Notes: generated from the letters alone by a model not told the origin. A DNA stretch of 64,000 bases from Clostridium rectalis (GCF_900626095.1 NZ_UYZZ01000003.1:62001-126000), one strand, 5' to 3'. Shown: positions 16,236-25,807, numbered from the stretch's first letter. Numbers and translations are program-made.

Positions 16236-17216
16236 TTATAATAACTCTTTTCTTAATTGCTCAGGAGATTTAAATGACAAGTAAGCAAAAGGAATATCAA
16301 AAACTGTAACTGCACCTTTTTTTCCCTCTTGTGCTAATCTATTTACAGCCCTAGCATAAGCTACTAAAACGCTAGATGTAAATTCAGGATTACTATCCAA
16401 TGTAAGACTAAATTCCATTCTTTGTTTATTTCCATCTCCAGTATTCCCTGTTCTAATTACAAAACCACCATGAGGCATACTAGAATGCTCCTTTTTAAAT
16501 TCATTCTCATCTATAAAATATACTTTTGTATTATAATCTATAAAATAATTTGGCATATTCTTTATTGTAGACTCTATTTCCTTTAGATTGGACCCTTCTT
16601 CTGCTACAACATAGCAAACTCTTTCATGTTTTTCTCTTGTGCTTAGCTTAGGATTCTCTCCCGTTCTAACTTTATCAAGAGCTGATTTCAGTGGAACTGT
16701 ATACTGAACAGCTTTTTTAACCCCTTCTATTCTTCTTACTGCATCAGAATGCCCCTGGCTTACACCTTTTCCCCAAAATGTATAATCCACTCCATCTGGT
16801 AAAATAGCTTCCCCTAAAATACGGTTTAATGAAAACAATCCTGGATCCCATCCTGTAGATATAAGACTTAAATTGCCAGTTTTTTTAGATATATTATTAA
16901 TTTTCTCAAAGTAGTGTGGTATTTTAGCATGAGTATCAAAACTATCTACAGTATTAAATTGAGATGCCATTATGGGGCCCTGTTCTACTAAATCCGTGGC
17001 AGAACCTCCGCACAAAATCATAACATCAATTATTCCCTTATATAATTCTATTTTTGATATATGTACTAATTTAGAATTATTTTCATCAACCTCTTTTACA
17101 TCTCTCCTTGTAAAAATAGCCTCTAGTTCCATATCTGAATTTTTATTTATGGCTTTTTCTACACCTTTACCCAAGTTACCATATCCTACAATTCCTATTT
17201 TTATTCTCTTATTCAT
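16236..17216 (-). CDS. ddh: meso-Diaminopimelate D-dehydrogenase
   Basis: About 326 residues. The N-terminal NADP-binding segment is IGIVGYGNLGKGVEKAI, then LEAIFTRR. The middle has DSFDTHAKIP, STGWDPGLFSLNR and FWGKGVSQGHSDAVRRI, which are diagnostic of meso-DAP dehydrogenase. The enzyme reductively aminates tetrahydrodipicolinate directly to meso-DAP using NADPH and ammonia, a one-step route for lysine and peptidoglycan. The ATG at 17214-17216 lies after AGGGGTG; an upstream GTG overlaps that site. It appears monocistronic. Confidence 0.95.
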   Translation of the reverse strand: MNKRIKIGIVGYGNLGKGVEKAINKNSDMELEAIFTRRDVKEVDENNSKLVHISKIELYKGIIDVMILCGGSATDLVEQGPIMASQFNTVDSFDTHAKIPHYFEKINNISKKTGNLSLISTGWDPGLFSLNRILGEAILPDGVDYTFWGKGVSQGHSDAVRRIEGVKKAVQYTVPLKSALDKVRTGENPKLSTREKHERVCYVVAEEGSNLKEIESTIKNMPNYFIDYNTKVYFIDENEFKKEHSSMPHGGFVIRTGNTGDGNKQRMEFSLTLDSNPEFTSSVLVAYARAVNRLAQEGKKGAVTVFDIPFAYLSFKSPEQLRKELL

Positions 17217-17366
17217 ATACTTCACCCCTAATATAATTTATACAAATTATATTATCAGATATTGATAGGTATTAACAACTCTTTTTTATATTCTTAGAAA
17301 AACCCTGCTATTTTTCTAGATTTTATTACTTTTTTCAACTTTATTAACTGTTATTTTATAAAAAGT

Positions 17367-17396
17367 TTGTAACTAATATAATAATTATGCTATAAT
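17367..17396 (+). promoter_or_regulatory. Promoter of the first cobalamin riboswitch operon
   Basis: TTGTAA at 17367-17372 and TATAAT at 17391-17396 with an 18-base spacer, about 30 bases upstream of the aptamer. Confidence 0.6.
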
Positions 17397-17423
17397 TAGC
17401 TGAATAATTTAATATTTTAAATT

Positions 17424-17620
17424 TTATGGTGCAATAACGTTTATTGCTTAATAGGGAAATTGGTGAAATTCCAATACGGTCCCGCCACTGTAAATGGGAG
17501 TAAATCATTAATATACCACTGTTATGTTATTTTAATAATGGGAAGGTAATGGTTTACAATGATCTTAAGTCAGGAGACCTGCCATATTTTTATTACATAT
17601 TTGCTCACGCGGATGAGGAG
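17424..17620 (+). ncRNA. Cobalamin riboswitch aptamer upstream of the Nik-like operon
   Basis: The conserved cobalamin aptamer elements are in order: GGTGC (17429-17433), AATAGGGAAATTGGTGAAA, CCAATACGGTCCCGCCACTG, and the B12-box-like AAGTCAGGAGACCTGCC (17567-17583). The hairpin CTCACGCGGATGAG (17604-17617) has loop bases GCGG complementary to CCGC in the CCCGCCAC loop, the expected L5-L13 kissing interaction. A terminator follows at 17670. The arrangement predicts shut-off of the five downstream transporter genes when adenosyl- or methylcobalamin is abundant. Confidence 0.95.
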
Positions 17621-17669
17621 GTGTTTCTTATATTATTAATAAATATTAATATTTATTAATTTATTTCTG

Positions 17670-17698
17670 TCTTCTCCTATATGAGAAGATTTTTTTAT
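17670..17698 (+). terminator. Riboswitch-controlled terminator before the Nik-like operon
   Basis: 7-bp arms (TCTTCTC at 17670-17676, GAGAAGA at 17683-17689) followed by a run of T. GAGGAG at 17615-17620, in the L13 hairpin region, can pair with CTTCTC with one G-U, so it could act as the antiterminator when the aptamer is empty. That last step is inference. Confidence 0.75.
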
Positions 17699-17726
17699 TT
17701 TACAAATAAAAAATGGAGGATTGATT

Positions 17727-19313
17727 ATGCATAAAATATTTTTTAATAAAAAAACTATATTAAATAAATTATTAATTCTTGTAATGGTATTATCCGTCAG
17801 TTTATCAGGTTGTGGAAGTAATACTAAAAATAGAACTGAGAAAACTGATAATAATAAAGAAATAATACTTGCTTCTCCTAGGGATATAACTTCTGGAAAA
17901 GAGAATATACATTTTACTAATGTTATTTCCTATGTTTGGGAACCACTAATTACTATGGATAAGAATGGACAACCTTCTCCTAAGTTAGCAACATCTTGGG
18001 AAATGTCTAAAGATGGTAAACAATGGACTTTTAAACTACAGCAAGGCGTTACTTTTCACAAAGGTGAAAAATTTAATGCTGATATAGTGGTTGCTAATTT
18101 TAATAGATATAAAAAACTTAAGAATGGTAAATCTAACTTTTATACTTTTAAGGTAGATAAAATATATAAAGGTCTAGTTGACTGTGTTAAAATTGATGAC
18201 TACACTGTAACATTAACTTTTAAAAACCCACTTCCTACATTGCCATATAATATGGTTAACTTTGGTAGTCCAATATTCCATCCAAAGGACTTTGGTACAG
18301 ATGGGAATTTTATAGTAGATATACCTAATGCCACTGGCCCTTTTAAGCTTAGTGAATATAAAAAAGATTCTTATTGCATCTTAGAGTCAAATGAAACATA
18401 TTGGGGTGAAAAAGCCAAATCCAAAAAAATTAAAATTAAGACTATACCAGACGCCCAAACAAGATTTTCAGCTTTAAAATCCGGAGAAATTATGGGAGTC
18501 TTAGATTTAGGAGCAATCCCTCCTAATTTAGCTAAAGAACTTTTAAAAGATGATAAATTCCAAAGTTCTTACGAAAAATCCACTATTTCTCACTATCTTT
18601 ATGCTAACGGAAATAAAGCTCCATTTAACAATGTAAAAATGAAACAAGCAATAAGCCTTGCTTTAGATAGAGATTTAATAGTTAACAAATTCTATAATGA
18701 TTTTGGTAAACCAACACAAAACATTCTAAATTATACTTCTCCTTTCTATAATAATATAAAAGCAGAACATAACTTAGAAAAGGCAAAAAAATTATCTTCA
18801 GAAGTACTAAAGGGTAATACAATAAATATTAATCTTATAGTCCCTGCTCATTTAGTAAAGGCTTACCCTTATAAAGAAGAGGCAGAGTACATACAGTCAG
18901 CTTTAAAACCTCTAGGTTTAAATGTATCTATAATTAACTGTGAACTAGCTGCATCTAGAGAAATCGCTAAAAAAGGCGACTTCCATTTATTTATGGATAG
19001 ACGTGGTCTACCAAACATGGAACCATATACAATACTTGAAACGCATATGAAAAGTACAGGTGATACAAATAAAGAATATAACCTAGGATATAGTAATTTT
19101 CATGTTGATGAGTTGTTATCTACAGCTACTAAAACTATGGATATGAAAAAAAGAAAAGATATATATAATAAACTTCAAAATATATCATCTATAGAACTTC
19201 CTACTATTCCACTTTTTAATGAAGTAAATTTAGTAGTATATAATAAGAAAGTTACTGGTCACGATGCTCTTATATATGGAACTACTCTTCCAAAACTTAA
19301 GTGGAGTAAATAA
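17727..19313 (+). CDS. NikA/OppA-family substrate-binding lipoprotein, B12-regulated
   Basis: About 528 residues. A lipoprotein signal is clear: basic start, hydrophobic core VMVLSVSLSG, lipobox LSGC near residue 30. The body is an SBP_bac_5 (peptide/nickel-binding) protein: VWEPLITMDKNGQPSPKLAT, TFKLQQGVTFHKGEKFNAD, and AISLALDRDLIVNKFY. It captures substrate outside the membrane for the next four genes. Family members bind peptides, nickel or cobalt chelates. The cobalamin riboswitch favours cobalt, or a corrinoid-related ligand, over peptides. The ATG at 17727 follows GGAGG by 7 bases; an upstream TTG lies too close to that site. Confidence 0.85.
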   Translation: MHKIFFNKKTILNKLLILVMVLSVSLSGCGSNTKNRTEKTDNNKEIILASPRDITSGKENIHFTNVISYVWEPLITMDKNGQPSPKLATSWEMSKDGKQWTFKLQQGVTFHKGEKFNADIVVANFNRYKKLKNGKSNFYTFKVDKIYKGLVDCVKIDDYTVTLTFKNPLPTLPYNMVNFGSPIFHPKDFGTDGNFIVDIPNATGPFKLSEYKKDSYCILESNETYWGEKAKSKKIKIKTIPDAQTRFSALKSGEIMGVLDLGAIPPNLAKELLKDDKFQSSYEKSTISHYLYANGNKAPFNNVKMKQAISLALDRDLIVNKFYNDFGKPTQNILNYTSPFYNNIKAEHNLEKAKKLSSEVLKGNTININLIVPAHLVKAYPYKEEAEYIQSALKPLGLNVSIINCELAASREIAKKGDFHLFMDRRGLPNMEPYTILETHMKSTGDTNKEYNLGYSNFHVDELLSTATKTMDMKKRKDIYNKLQNISSIELPTIPLFNEVNLVVYNKKVTGHDALIYGTTLPKLKWSK

Positions 19314-20264
19314 ATGGAGTATTCTTTAAAATATATACTAAAAAAAATACTCCATTCTATTCCTATACTTATAGGGACTTCAATTATTTCTTTCACCTTA
19401 GGGGTATTAGCGCCGGGAGATCCGGCGCTTCAAATACTATCTATGGATGGTATAAACCAACCCACAGAAGAAGAATTACTAAATCTTAGGGAAGAAATGG
19501 GACTAAACGCTCCCCTTTATATACAATATGGAAGATGGGTAAAAAAAGCTTTGTCCTGTAACTTAGGAGAATCTTATATATCTGGCAAACCAGTATTTGA
19601 TGAGTTAATTACAAGAATTCCAATATCTTTTTCCATAGCTTTATTTGCAGTAATTTTAGCAATATTAATTGGAATACCACTAGGAGTAATAATGGCAATA
19701 AAGTGCAATAGTTTTATTGATAATATAGGTAGAATTATATCTTTAATTTTTATCTCTATTCCAGGATTTTGGTTTGCATTTATACTTATAACTATTTTTT
19801 CAGAAAAGCTTAGAATCTTGCCCACTAGTGGTTTGGAAGGCTTTAAGAGCCTTATAATGCCCTCCTTTATATTAGCCTCAGGAACTATAGGAATAATAAT
19901 GAGACTCACAAGAGCTAATATTTTAAAAGAACTGAATAAAAACTATATTTTAACTGCTAAGTCAAAAGGACTTCCATATAAAATTACAATTTTTAAACAT
20001 GCACTTTTAAATTCCCTTTTACCCATAGTAACACTTATCGGCAACTACTTTGCTAGTATATTAGGTGGAACTGCAATAATTGAAAGTATCTTTTCTATTC
20101 CAGGCATGGGTAGATTTGTAATTGAGGGAATATTTAATAGAGATTATCCTGTAATACAAGGATATGTATTATTTACAGGTACTGTTTATATAGTGTTTAA
20201 TTTACTTATTGACTTATCTTATCTTATTTTAAACCCTAAAATAAGACTAGGGGGTGGGTCTTAA
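19314..20264 (+). CDS. NikB-like ABC permease
   Basis: A 316-residue protein whose ATG follows the preceding stop with no gap. Six membrane helices and an N-terminal segment (FTLGVLAPGDPALQIL; LREEMGLNAPLYIQYGRWV) mark the NikB/DppB type. The EAA-like loop for ATPase contact is LTAKSKGLPYKITIFKHALL, and the C-terminus has the FSIPGMGRF motif usual for this family. It forms half of the channel with the next gene. Both are expected to be silenced by cobalamin through the riboswitch. Confidence 0.88.
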   Translation: MEYSLKYILKKILHSIPILIGTSIISFTLGVLAPGDPALQILSMDGINQPTEEELLNLREEMGLNAPLYIQYGRWVKKALSCNLGESYISGKPVFDELITRIPISFSIALFAVILAILIGIPLGVIMAIKCNSFIDNIGRIISLIFISIPGFWFAFILITIFSEKLRILPTSGLEGFKSLIMPSFILASGTIGIIMRLTRANILKELNKNYILTAKSKGLPYKITIFKHALLNSLLPIVTLIGNYFASILGGTAIIESIFSIPGMGRFVIEGIFNRDYPVIQGYVLFTGTVYIVFNLLIDLSYLILNPKIRLGGGS

Positions 20265-20265
20265 T

Positions 20266-21081
20266 ATGAGAATATATAGATTTGCTATTATAACTTTAAT
20301 TATAATTCTATTATTTACTATATTTGCTCCACTAATCTCTCCTTATGATCCTATAAAAGTAAACATGGCAAATACTCTAGCCCCTGCTTGTATGGACCAC
20401 TTATTAGGTACTGATTCTTTAGGTAGAGATGTTTTTAGTAGACTACTTTACGGTGGTAGAAGTTCTATCCTTTTATCTATTATAGCTTCTATAGTAACTA
20501 TGATTTTAGGTTTTATAGTTGGGATAATATCAGGATACTATGGTGGAAAATTAGACTCCTTTATACAAGTGATAGTAAATATATTACAATCTATCCCATC
20601 AATGAGTTTTATGGTTGCCATAATAGGTATAATGGGCCCCAGTATAAAAAGCATAATTTTATCTGTGGTTATTACATCTTGGGCAGGTTTTTCTAGAATA
20701 GTACGTAGTGAAGTTTTAAGCATACGTGTAGAAGATTATATTGAAGGTGCTAAATCTATCGGTGCATTAGACTTTTATATAATATTGCATCATATAATCC
20801 CCAATATAATAGGTCCCTTTATAGTTATATTTACTGTAAAAATAGGTAAAGTTATATTATCTATAGCAAGTCTTAGCTTTTTAGGATTGGGATTACAACC
20901 TCCTACCCCTGATTGGGGAATAATGATAAACGATGCGAGAACATATTATCTTAGCAATCCAATTTTACTAATAGCTCCCGGAGTTGTTATTATGCTTTTA
21001 AGCTTAAGTATTAATATTCTAGGGGATTTTGCACGTGATTATTTTGACAAGGGTACAAATAATTTTAGTAAATACATATAA
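20266..21081 (+). CDS. NikC-like ABC permease
   Basis: About 271 residues with the DppC/NikC hallmarks: an N-terminal helix then ISPYDPIKVNMANTLAP, HLLGTDSLGRDVFSRLLYGG, the EAA loop EGAKSIGALDFYIILHHIIP and the C-terminal LSFLGLGLQPPTPDWG. The ATG at 20266 lies one base after the stop of the previous gene and 9 bases after AGGGGGTG. A GTG at 20254 falls inside that binding site. It pairs with the NikB-like protein. Confidence 0.88.
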   Translation: MRIYRFAIITLIIILLFTIFAPLISPYDPIKVNMANTLAPACMDHLLGTDSLGRDVFSRLLYGGRSSILLSIIASIVTMILGFIVGIISGYYGGKLDSFIQVIVNILQSIPSMSFMVAIIGIMGPSIKSIILSVVITSWAGFSRIVRSEVLSIRVEDYIEGAKSIGALDFYIILHHIIPNIIGPFIVIFTVKIGKVILSIASLSFLGLGLQPPTPDWGIMINDARTYYLSNPILLIAPGVVIMLLSLSINILGDFARDYFDKGTNNFSKYI

Positions 21082-21095
21082 ATGAGGTAATTTGA

Positions 21096-22037
21096 ATGAC
21101 ATTAGATATAAAGATAAAAAACTTAAATGTATCATTTTTAACTAATGAAGGAACTGTACAAACAGTGGATGATATTTCCTTAAAATTAGAAATGGGAAAA
21201 GTTTTAGGACTTATAGGTGAAACAGGTAGCGGGAAATCTGTACTAGGACTTTCAATATTAAATTTATTACCTAGTAATGCATGCGTTTCGGGCGAAATTT
21301 TTTATAAAAATATTAACCTATTATCATTAAATAAAAAATTAATAAGAAACTTCCGTGGGAAAGACATTGCGTTTATCCCACAAAATCCTGGTACTGCTTT
21401 AAATCCAATAATGAAAGTCGGAAATCAGATAGGTGAAGGAGTAAAGATTTCTAAAGAAATTAAAGAATCAAAAGTACTTAATTTACTACAAAGATTTCTT
21501 CTTTCACCTCCTGGTAAAATTAAAAACTCTTATCCTTTCGAGCTTAGTGGTGGTATGAAACAAAGAGTATTAGCCTCTATAGGAATCTTTAATAATCCTA
21601 ATTGGATTATTGCAGATGAACCTACAAAAGGACTTGATGCTATAGTACGTCAGCAAGTATATGAAACTTTACATAAAATAACTAGTAACACTGATTGTGG
21701 TATGCTTTTAATTACTCATGACTTAATCCTCTCTAAAAACTTATGTAATACTATAGCCGTTATGTATGCTTCTGATATAATTGAAATTGGGAAAACATCT
21801 GAAGTTCTAGAAAATTCTAAGCATCCTTACACAAAAGGACTTATATTATCCCAACCCCATAAAGGATTAAAACCTATGTATGGATTTGCCCCTAGCCTTA
21901 TTAATCCACCTAAAGGATGTAAATTCTATACCAGGTGCCCTAATAAAATGGATATTTGTTCATTAAAAAAACCTGATTTTTATAAAACAAAGGATGGTTC
22001 TAAGGTGAGGTGTTTTTTATTTGATAAAAGTAAATAA
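21096..22037 (+). CDS. NikD/DppD-like ABC ATPase
   Basis: A 313-residue ATPase with Walker A GETGSGKS, Q-loop FIPQNPGTALNP, signature LSGGMKQR, Walker B WIIADEPTKGLD and switch His in LITHDL. The C-terminus holds the oligopeptide-transporter domain beginning HPYTKGL, with four cysteines in CKFYTRCPNKMDIC and VRC. In related proteins these bind an iron-sulfur cluster. It starts 15 bases after the permease gene and overlaps the next gene by 17 bases. Confidence 0.9.
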   Translation: MTLDIKIKNLNVSFLTNEGTVQTVDDISLKLEMGKVLGLIGETGSGKSVLGLSILNLLPSNACVSGEIFYKNINLLSLNKKLIRNFRGKDIAFIPQNPGTALNPIMKVGNQIGEGVKISKEIKESKVLNLLQRFLLSPPGKIKNSYPFELSGGMKQRVLASIGIFNNPNWIIADEPTKGLDAIVRQQVYETLHKITSNTDCGMLLITHDLILSKNLCNTIAVMYASDIIEIGKTSEVLENSKHPYTKGLILSQPHKGLKPMYGFAPSLINPPKGCKFYTRCPNKMDICSLKKPDFYKTKDGSKVRCFLFDKSK

Positions 22038-22791
22038 CTTAACTAAAATCTATAAAAAAAATAACTTAAAGGGAACCAATTTTTTAGCTTTAGATGATGT
22101 TTCTATACATATAAAGCAGGGAGTTACCCTTGGCCTTATAGGTGAAAGTGGTTGTGGTAAATCCACTCTTGGTAGAGCAATACTTAAACTTATTTCTTTG
22201 GATAAAGGTATGATATATTTTAATAATATTGATATAACAAAATACTCTCAAAAGGACATGATAGCCTTAAGAAAAGATATGCAAATAATATTTCAACATC
22301 CTGATACATCTTTAAATCCTAGCAAAACTATATTGTTTAGTCTCTTTGAACCTATTTTAATACACAAATTAATGAATAAAAATGATGCACTTTTAGAAAT
22401 TAAAAAATACCTAACATACGTTGGGTTAAAAGAGGAACTTTTAAGTAGATATCCTCACCAGCTAAGTGGTGGTCAAATACAAAGAATTGCGCTAGCAAGA
22501 GCACTTATTTTGAAACCTAAATTTATAGTTTTAGATGAAGCAACTTCTATGTTAGATGTATCCGTTCAAGCACAAATTATTGAACTTTTAAATAAAATAA
22601 AAAAAGAATTAAGTGTAACTTACTTATTTATTTCACATGATTTAGATCTAGTTAATAACTTTTGTGATGAAGTAGCTGTTATGCATAAAGGTAATATAAT
22701 TGAAAAAGGAAAAGTTTCTAAAATTTATAATAACGCTACAAATGATTACACAAAAAAATTAATAGAAGCCTTTAAAATTTTGGCAAAATAA
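22021..22791 (+). CDS. NikE/DppF-like ABC ATPase
   Basis: A 256-residue ATPase with Walker A GESGCGKSTLG, Q-loop IIFQHPDTSLNP, signature LSGGQIQR, Walker B FIVLDEATSMLD and LFISHDLDL. It is shorter than its partner and lacks the four-cysteine tail. The start is TTG at 22021, inside the end of the previous gene, with GAGGTG 8 bases upstream; no ATG fits the conserved N-terminus. It completes a full importer of binding protein, two permeases and two ATPases. Confidence 0.9.
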   Translation: MIKVNNLTKIYKKNNLKGTNFLALDDVSIHIKQGVTLGLIGESGCGKSTLGRAILKLISLDKGMIYFNNIDITKYSQKDMIALRKDMQIIFQHPDTSLNPSKTILFSLFEPILIHKLMNKNDALLEIKKYLTYVGLKEELLSRYPHQLSGGQIQRIALARALILKPKFIVLDEATSMLDVSVQAQIIELLNKIKKELSVTYLFISHDLDLVNNFCDEVAVMHKGNIIEKGKVSKIYNNATNDYTKKLIEAFKILAK

Positions 22792-22797
22792 TTATTA

Positions 22798-22839
22798 AAA
22801 AAAATGGGTAATTATATAAAATAAGCTACCCATTTTTTT
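22798..22839. terminator. Bidirectional terminator between the two B12-regulated operons
   Basis: 13-bp arms (22798-22810 and 22827-22839) with A/T tracts on both sides. It closes the Nik-like operon and its convergent Btu-like partner. Confidence 0.88.
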
Positions 22840-22868
22840 ATCCTATATACTTTTATTCATATAATAAA

Positions 22869-23633
22869 TTAAGATAATATATAATTAATTTTGATTTTTT
22901 TTGTTATAGGATCCTCTGATAATTCAGACTCTACCTCATATAATTTCTTAATAAGTTCTACACTTAATACTTCTTTTGGAGTTCCACTAGCAACTATTTT
23001 CCCCTCTTTTATTGCATATATCCTATCACAATATTCTGCTGCCATATTAAGGTCATGTATTGATATTAATATGGTTTTTTTGAGGTTTTTAAGGAATTTA
23101 AGTATTTTTATTTGACACCCAATATCTAAATGATTTGTTGGCTCATCTAGTATTAAAAATTCTGTTTCCTGAGCTAATGCTCTAGCTATTAATACTCTTT
23201 GTTTTTCTCCACCTGACAATGAGGGAAAACTTTTGTTTATCATATTTTCCATACCAACTTTCCCCAAAGATTTTCTTATAATATCAACGTCTAATGAATC
23301 ACTTCTTTGGAAAAGTTTCTTCCTTGGATATCTCCCCATTAAAACTATATCTTTAACAGTAAAATCAAACCCTATATTATTTTCTTGTGCTACCACAGCC
23401 ATTTCTTCTGCAGACTCTCTATTTGAACTTTTAACTAAATCTTTATTATTTAAATAAATACTTCCTTCATTAGGTATTAAAACCTTATATATATTTTTTA
23501 AAAGTGTAGATTTACCACTTCCATTTGGTCCTATTATACCTATAAACTCTCCCTTATTTATATTTAGTTCTATTTTATGACATATGTTCTTGTTTTCTAT
23601 TTCATAGCTAAGATTTTCTACTTTAAAATACAT
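22869..23633 (-). CDS. btuD: BtuD-like ABC ATPase (cobalamin/siderophore-type importer)
   Basis: About 254 residues with Walker A GPNGSGKSTLL, Q-loop VVAQENN, signature LSGGEKQR, Walker B FLILDEPTNHLD and SIHDLNMAAEYCD. This is the FecE/BtuD class serving cobalamin, haem and siderophore importers. The ATG at 23631-23633 follows GGAGTGA by 5 bases; a TTG five codons earlier is less likely. It is the last gene of an operon led by a cobalamin riboswitch, so corrinoid uptake is the best prediction. The siderophore alternative cannot be excluded from this protein alone. Confidence 0.85.
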   Translation of the reverse strand: MYFKVENLSYEIENKNICHKIELNINKGEFIGIIGPNGSGKSTLLKNIYKVLIPNEGSIYLNNKDLVKSSNRESAEEMAVVAQENNIGFDFTVKDIVLMGRYPRKKLFQRSDSLDVDIIRKSLGKVGMENMINKSFPSLSGGEKQRVLIARALAQETEFLILDEPTNHLDIGCQIKILKFLKNLKKTILISIHDLNMAAEYCDRIYAIKEGKIVASGTPKEVLSVELIKKLYEVESELSEDPITKKIKINYILS

Positions 23634-23634
23634 T

Positions 23635-24687
23635 TTATTCACTCCCAAAAGAATATCTATTACATTTAAGTAGCCATATAAAAAATGGTCCTCCTGTAAG
23701 AGCAGTTACTATACCTATAGGTAATTCTTCAGGAGATACTATAACTCTTGCTACAACATCTGCCCAAATTATTAAAAGTGCCCCTAAAAGTGAAGAAATA
23801 GGAATAACCTTTCTATGATCGGAACCAACAAAATTTCTTGTAATATGTGGAACTATTAGACCTACAAATCCTATAGATCCACTAATGGCAACTAAAGTTC
23901 CTGTAAGTAGTGCACAGAGCAAAACCACTATACTTCTTATAAATTTTATATTTATTCCTAGCACTATAGCTGTTTGTTCACCAATTAACATAGTATTTAG
24001 CCCATTACTTAAACTAAATAAAACTATTATTGAAATTATAAGTACTACTAAAGGTACGGGAATATATATCCATTTACTTCCTGAAAGTCCTCCCATCATC
24101 CAAAACACCGCATTTCTAATACCACTTTCATTATTTGAACTATATATAAGATAATTGGTAAATGCAGAAAATATTGAAGACACAGCAAGACCTGTAAGTA
24201 TAAGTCTAATAGGTAGTATTCCCTCTTTAGTTCTCGATAAAGTATATACAAATGTTATAGCTACTAAAGACCCAATAAATGCGCCCATTGGCATAGCAAA
24301 AATCCCAAAAATATTAAAAACTCCTGTAAGAACCGCAGCCACAGCTCCTGTAGATGCTCCTGATGATATACCAAGAATGTAAGGATCTGATAGCGGATTC
24401 TTAGTAAAGGACTGTATGCTTACTCCTGCTATAGCTAAACCGCTACCTACTATTGCACTTAAGATAACTCTTGGTAATCTTAAATACCAAACTATACGTT
24501 CTATATTATTTTCTAAATGTGCTATACCTGCTATTTTAAATCCTAGTTTATATAATATAACTTTCCATACATCTATAAAATCAATAGAAACAGGCCCTAT
24601 TCCAACAGCTACAATCATTGATATAATCATAATTATAAATAAAACTATAGAAAATAAAGCTGTTTTTTCTTTAAAGATTTTTTTCAT
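23635..24687 (-). CDS. btuC: BtuC/FecCD-family permease
   Basis: A 350-residue protein with about ten membrane helices. Family motifs are present: LRLPRVILSAIVGSGLAIAG, NPLSDPYILGISSGASTGA, GSIGFVGLIVPHITRNFVG and the C-terminal ELPIGIVTALTGGPFFIWLL. It forms the homodimeric channel of a type II importer. It lies between the binding-protein and ATPase genes, with only a one-base gap to the next start. Assignment to cobalamin rather than iron rests on the upstream riboswitch. Confidence 0.88.
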   Translation of the reverse strand: MKKIFKEKTALFSIVLFIIMIISMIVAVGIGPVSIDFIDVWKVILYKLGFKIAGIAHLENNIERIVWYLRLPRVILSAIVGSGLAIAGVSIQSFTKNPLSDPYILGISSGASTGAVAAVLTGVFNIFGIFAMPMGAFIGSLVAITFVYTLSRTKEGILPIRLILTGLAVSSIFSAFTNYLIYSSNNESGIRNAVFWMMGGLSGSKWIYIPVPLVVLIISIIVLFSLSNGLNTMLIGEQTAIVLGINIKFIRSIVVLLCALLTGTLVAISGSIGFVGLIVPHITRNFVGSDHRKVIPISSLLGALLIIWADVVARVIVSPEELPIGIVTALTGGPFFIWLLKCNRYSFGSE

Positions 24688-24699
24688 TATTTCACCAAC

Positions 24700-25686
24700 C
24701 TAATTAAACAAAACAGGATAAAATCCCTTTGCTAAATTTTCTACTGCATCTCCATTTCTAATTCCTGTAAATACACTTGGTAAAGGAAGAACGACAAATT
24801 TATTATTTTTTATAGCATCTACATCCTTTAATGCTTTATTACTTCTTAAAAACTTTATTTTATTTTCCGCTGATATATTTTCATAATCATTTATAACTAT
24901 ACATTGAGGGTTTTCTTCTACAACAGCTTCCCAATTAACTCTTTCCCATGTTTTCTTTAAACCACCAAATATATTTTCCCCACCTGCAAGTTCAATAATA
25001 TTGCTCTCAAGACTATTCCCTGCTGTAAAGGCCTGATCATCACCACTATCATACACAAATACTCTAAGTTTTTTATCTATTTTAGATATTTTATTTTGTA
25101 CACTTTCAATTTGATTTTTCATTTCCTTTACTATTTTCTCTGCTTTTTCTTCTACATTAAAAATTTTACCCAAATTATAAAAATCCTCATATGTATCTTC
25201 TATAGTAGCCCCTTCAGTATATGTAGCCTTTGAAACATATACCATTATGTCATTATCAATAAAATCTTTAACTGTTCCTACACCCTTTTCTACAAATGCA
25301 GAATTTCTACCATATACAAAATCAGGATTTACCCCAAGCAGTGCCTCCATTGAAGGATATTTTTCTGCTATTATAGGTATTTTCTTAAATTTTTCTTTAT
25401 ATTGAGGAAGTATTTCAGCATTATTATAGGATGTACCTATAATCTTATCCTCTAAACCCAAAGCAAAAAGATTTTCCGTAGTATGTGCATTAAAACTTAC
25501 TACCCTTTCAGGAACTTTTTTATATTTTACAGTTTTATTATATGTTTTAAGTTCAAAGCTCTCATGCTTTGAAGTATCTTCACCATTATTTTTCTTGTTT
25601 TTTGAACAAGCTGTTAATAGGGAACCTAACATTAATATCATACAAATAACACTTATTATTTTCTTACAATTTAAGTTTTTTTTCAT
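24700..25686 (-). CDS. btuF: BtuF-like corrinoid-binding lipoprotein
   Basis: A 328-residue protein with a lipoprotein signal (MKKNLNCKK, hydrophobic core, lipobox LTAC near 27) and a type III periplasmic-binding fold: VPERVVSFNAHTTENLFALG, a mid-protein helix, and GENIFGGLKKTWERVNWEAV leading to NPQCIVINDYEN. It is anchored outside the membrane and delivers ligand to the BtuC-like permease. The ATG follows GGAGGAAAACAG. It is first in an operon controlled by the riboswitch at 25846-26030, which supports cobalamin or another corrinoid as ligand. Confidence 0.86.
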   Translation of the reverse strand: MKKNLNCKKIISVICMILMLGSLLTACSKNKKNNGEDTSKHESFELKTYNKTVKYKKVPERVVSFNAHTTENLFALGLEDKIIGTSYNNAEILPQYKEKFKKIPIIAEKYPSMEALLGVNPDFVYGRNSAFVEKGVGTVKDFIDNDIMVYVSKATYTEGATIEDTYEDFYNLGKIFNVEEKAEKIVKEMKNQIESVQNKISKIDKKLRVFVYDSGDDQAFTAGNSLESNIIELAGGENIFGGLKKTWERVNWEAVVEENPQCIVINDYENISAENKIKFLRSNKALKDVDAIKNNKFVVLPLPSVFTGIRNGDAVENLAKGFYPVLFN

Positions 25687-25770
25687 CTGTTTTCCTCCGA
25701 ATATTATCTTTTATTATATTTTATGTATAACACTAAATTTTACGGTAAATTTTTTTATGTAAACTACCTT

Positions 25771-25807
25771 TAAAACAAAAACTTCCCAGCAATAACTGAG
25801 AAGTTTA
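25771..25807 (-). terminator. Riboswitch-controlled terminator before btuF
   Basis: On the minus strand AACTTCTCAG and CTGGGAAGTT (25796-25805 and 25780-25789) pair through 10 bp with one G-U, followed by TTTTGTTTTA. It lies between the aptamer and btuF, the position expected for a transcriptional off-switch. Confidence 0.82.

Noticed and set aside
24416-24703. Chain of plus-strand frames opposite the Btu-like permease (23885-24703)
   Set aside because: They lie opposite conserved FecCD motifs, lack ribosome sites and change frame between segments; they are compositional shadows.
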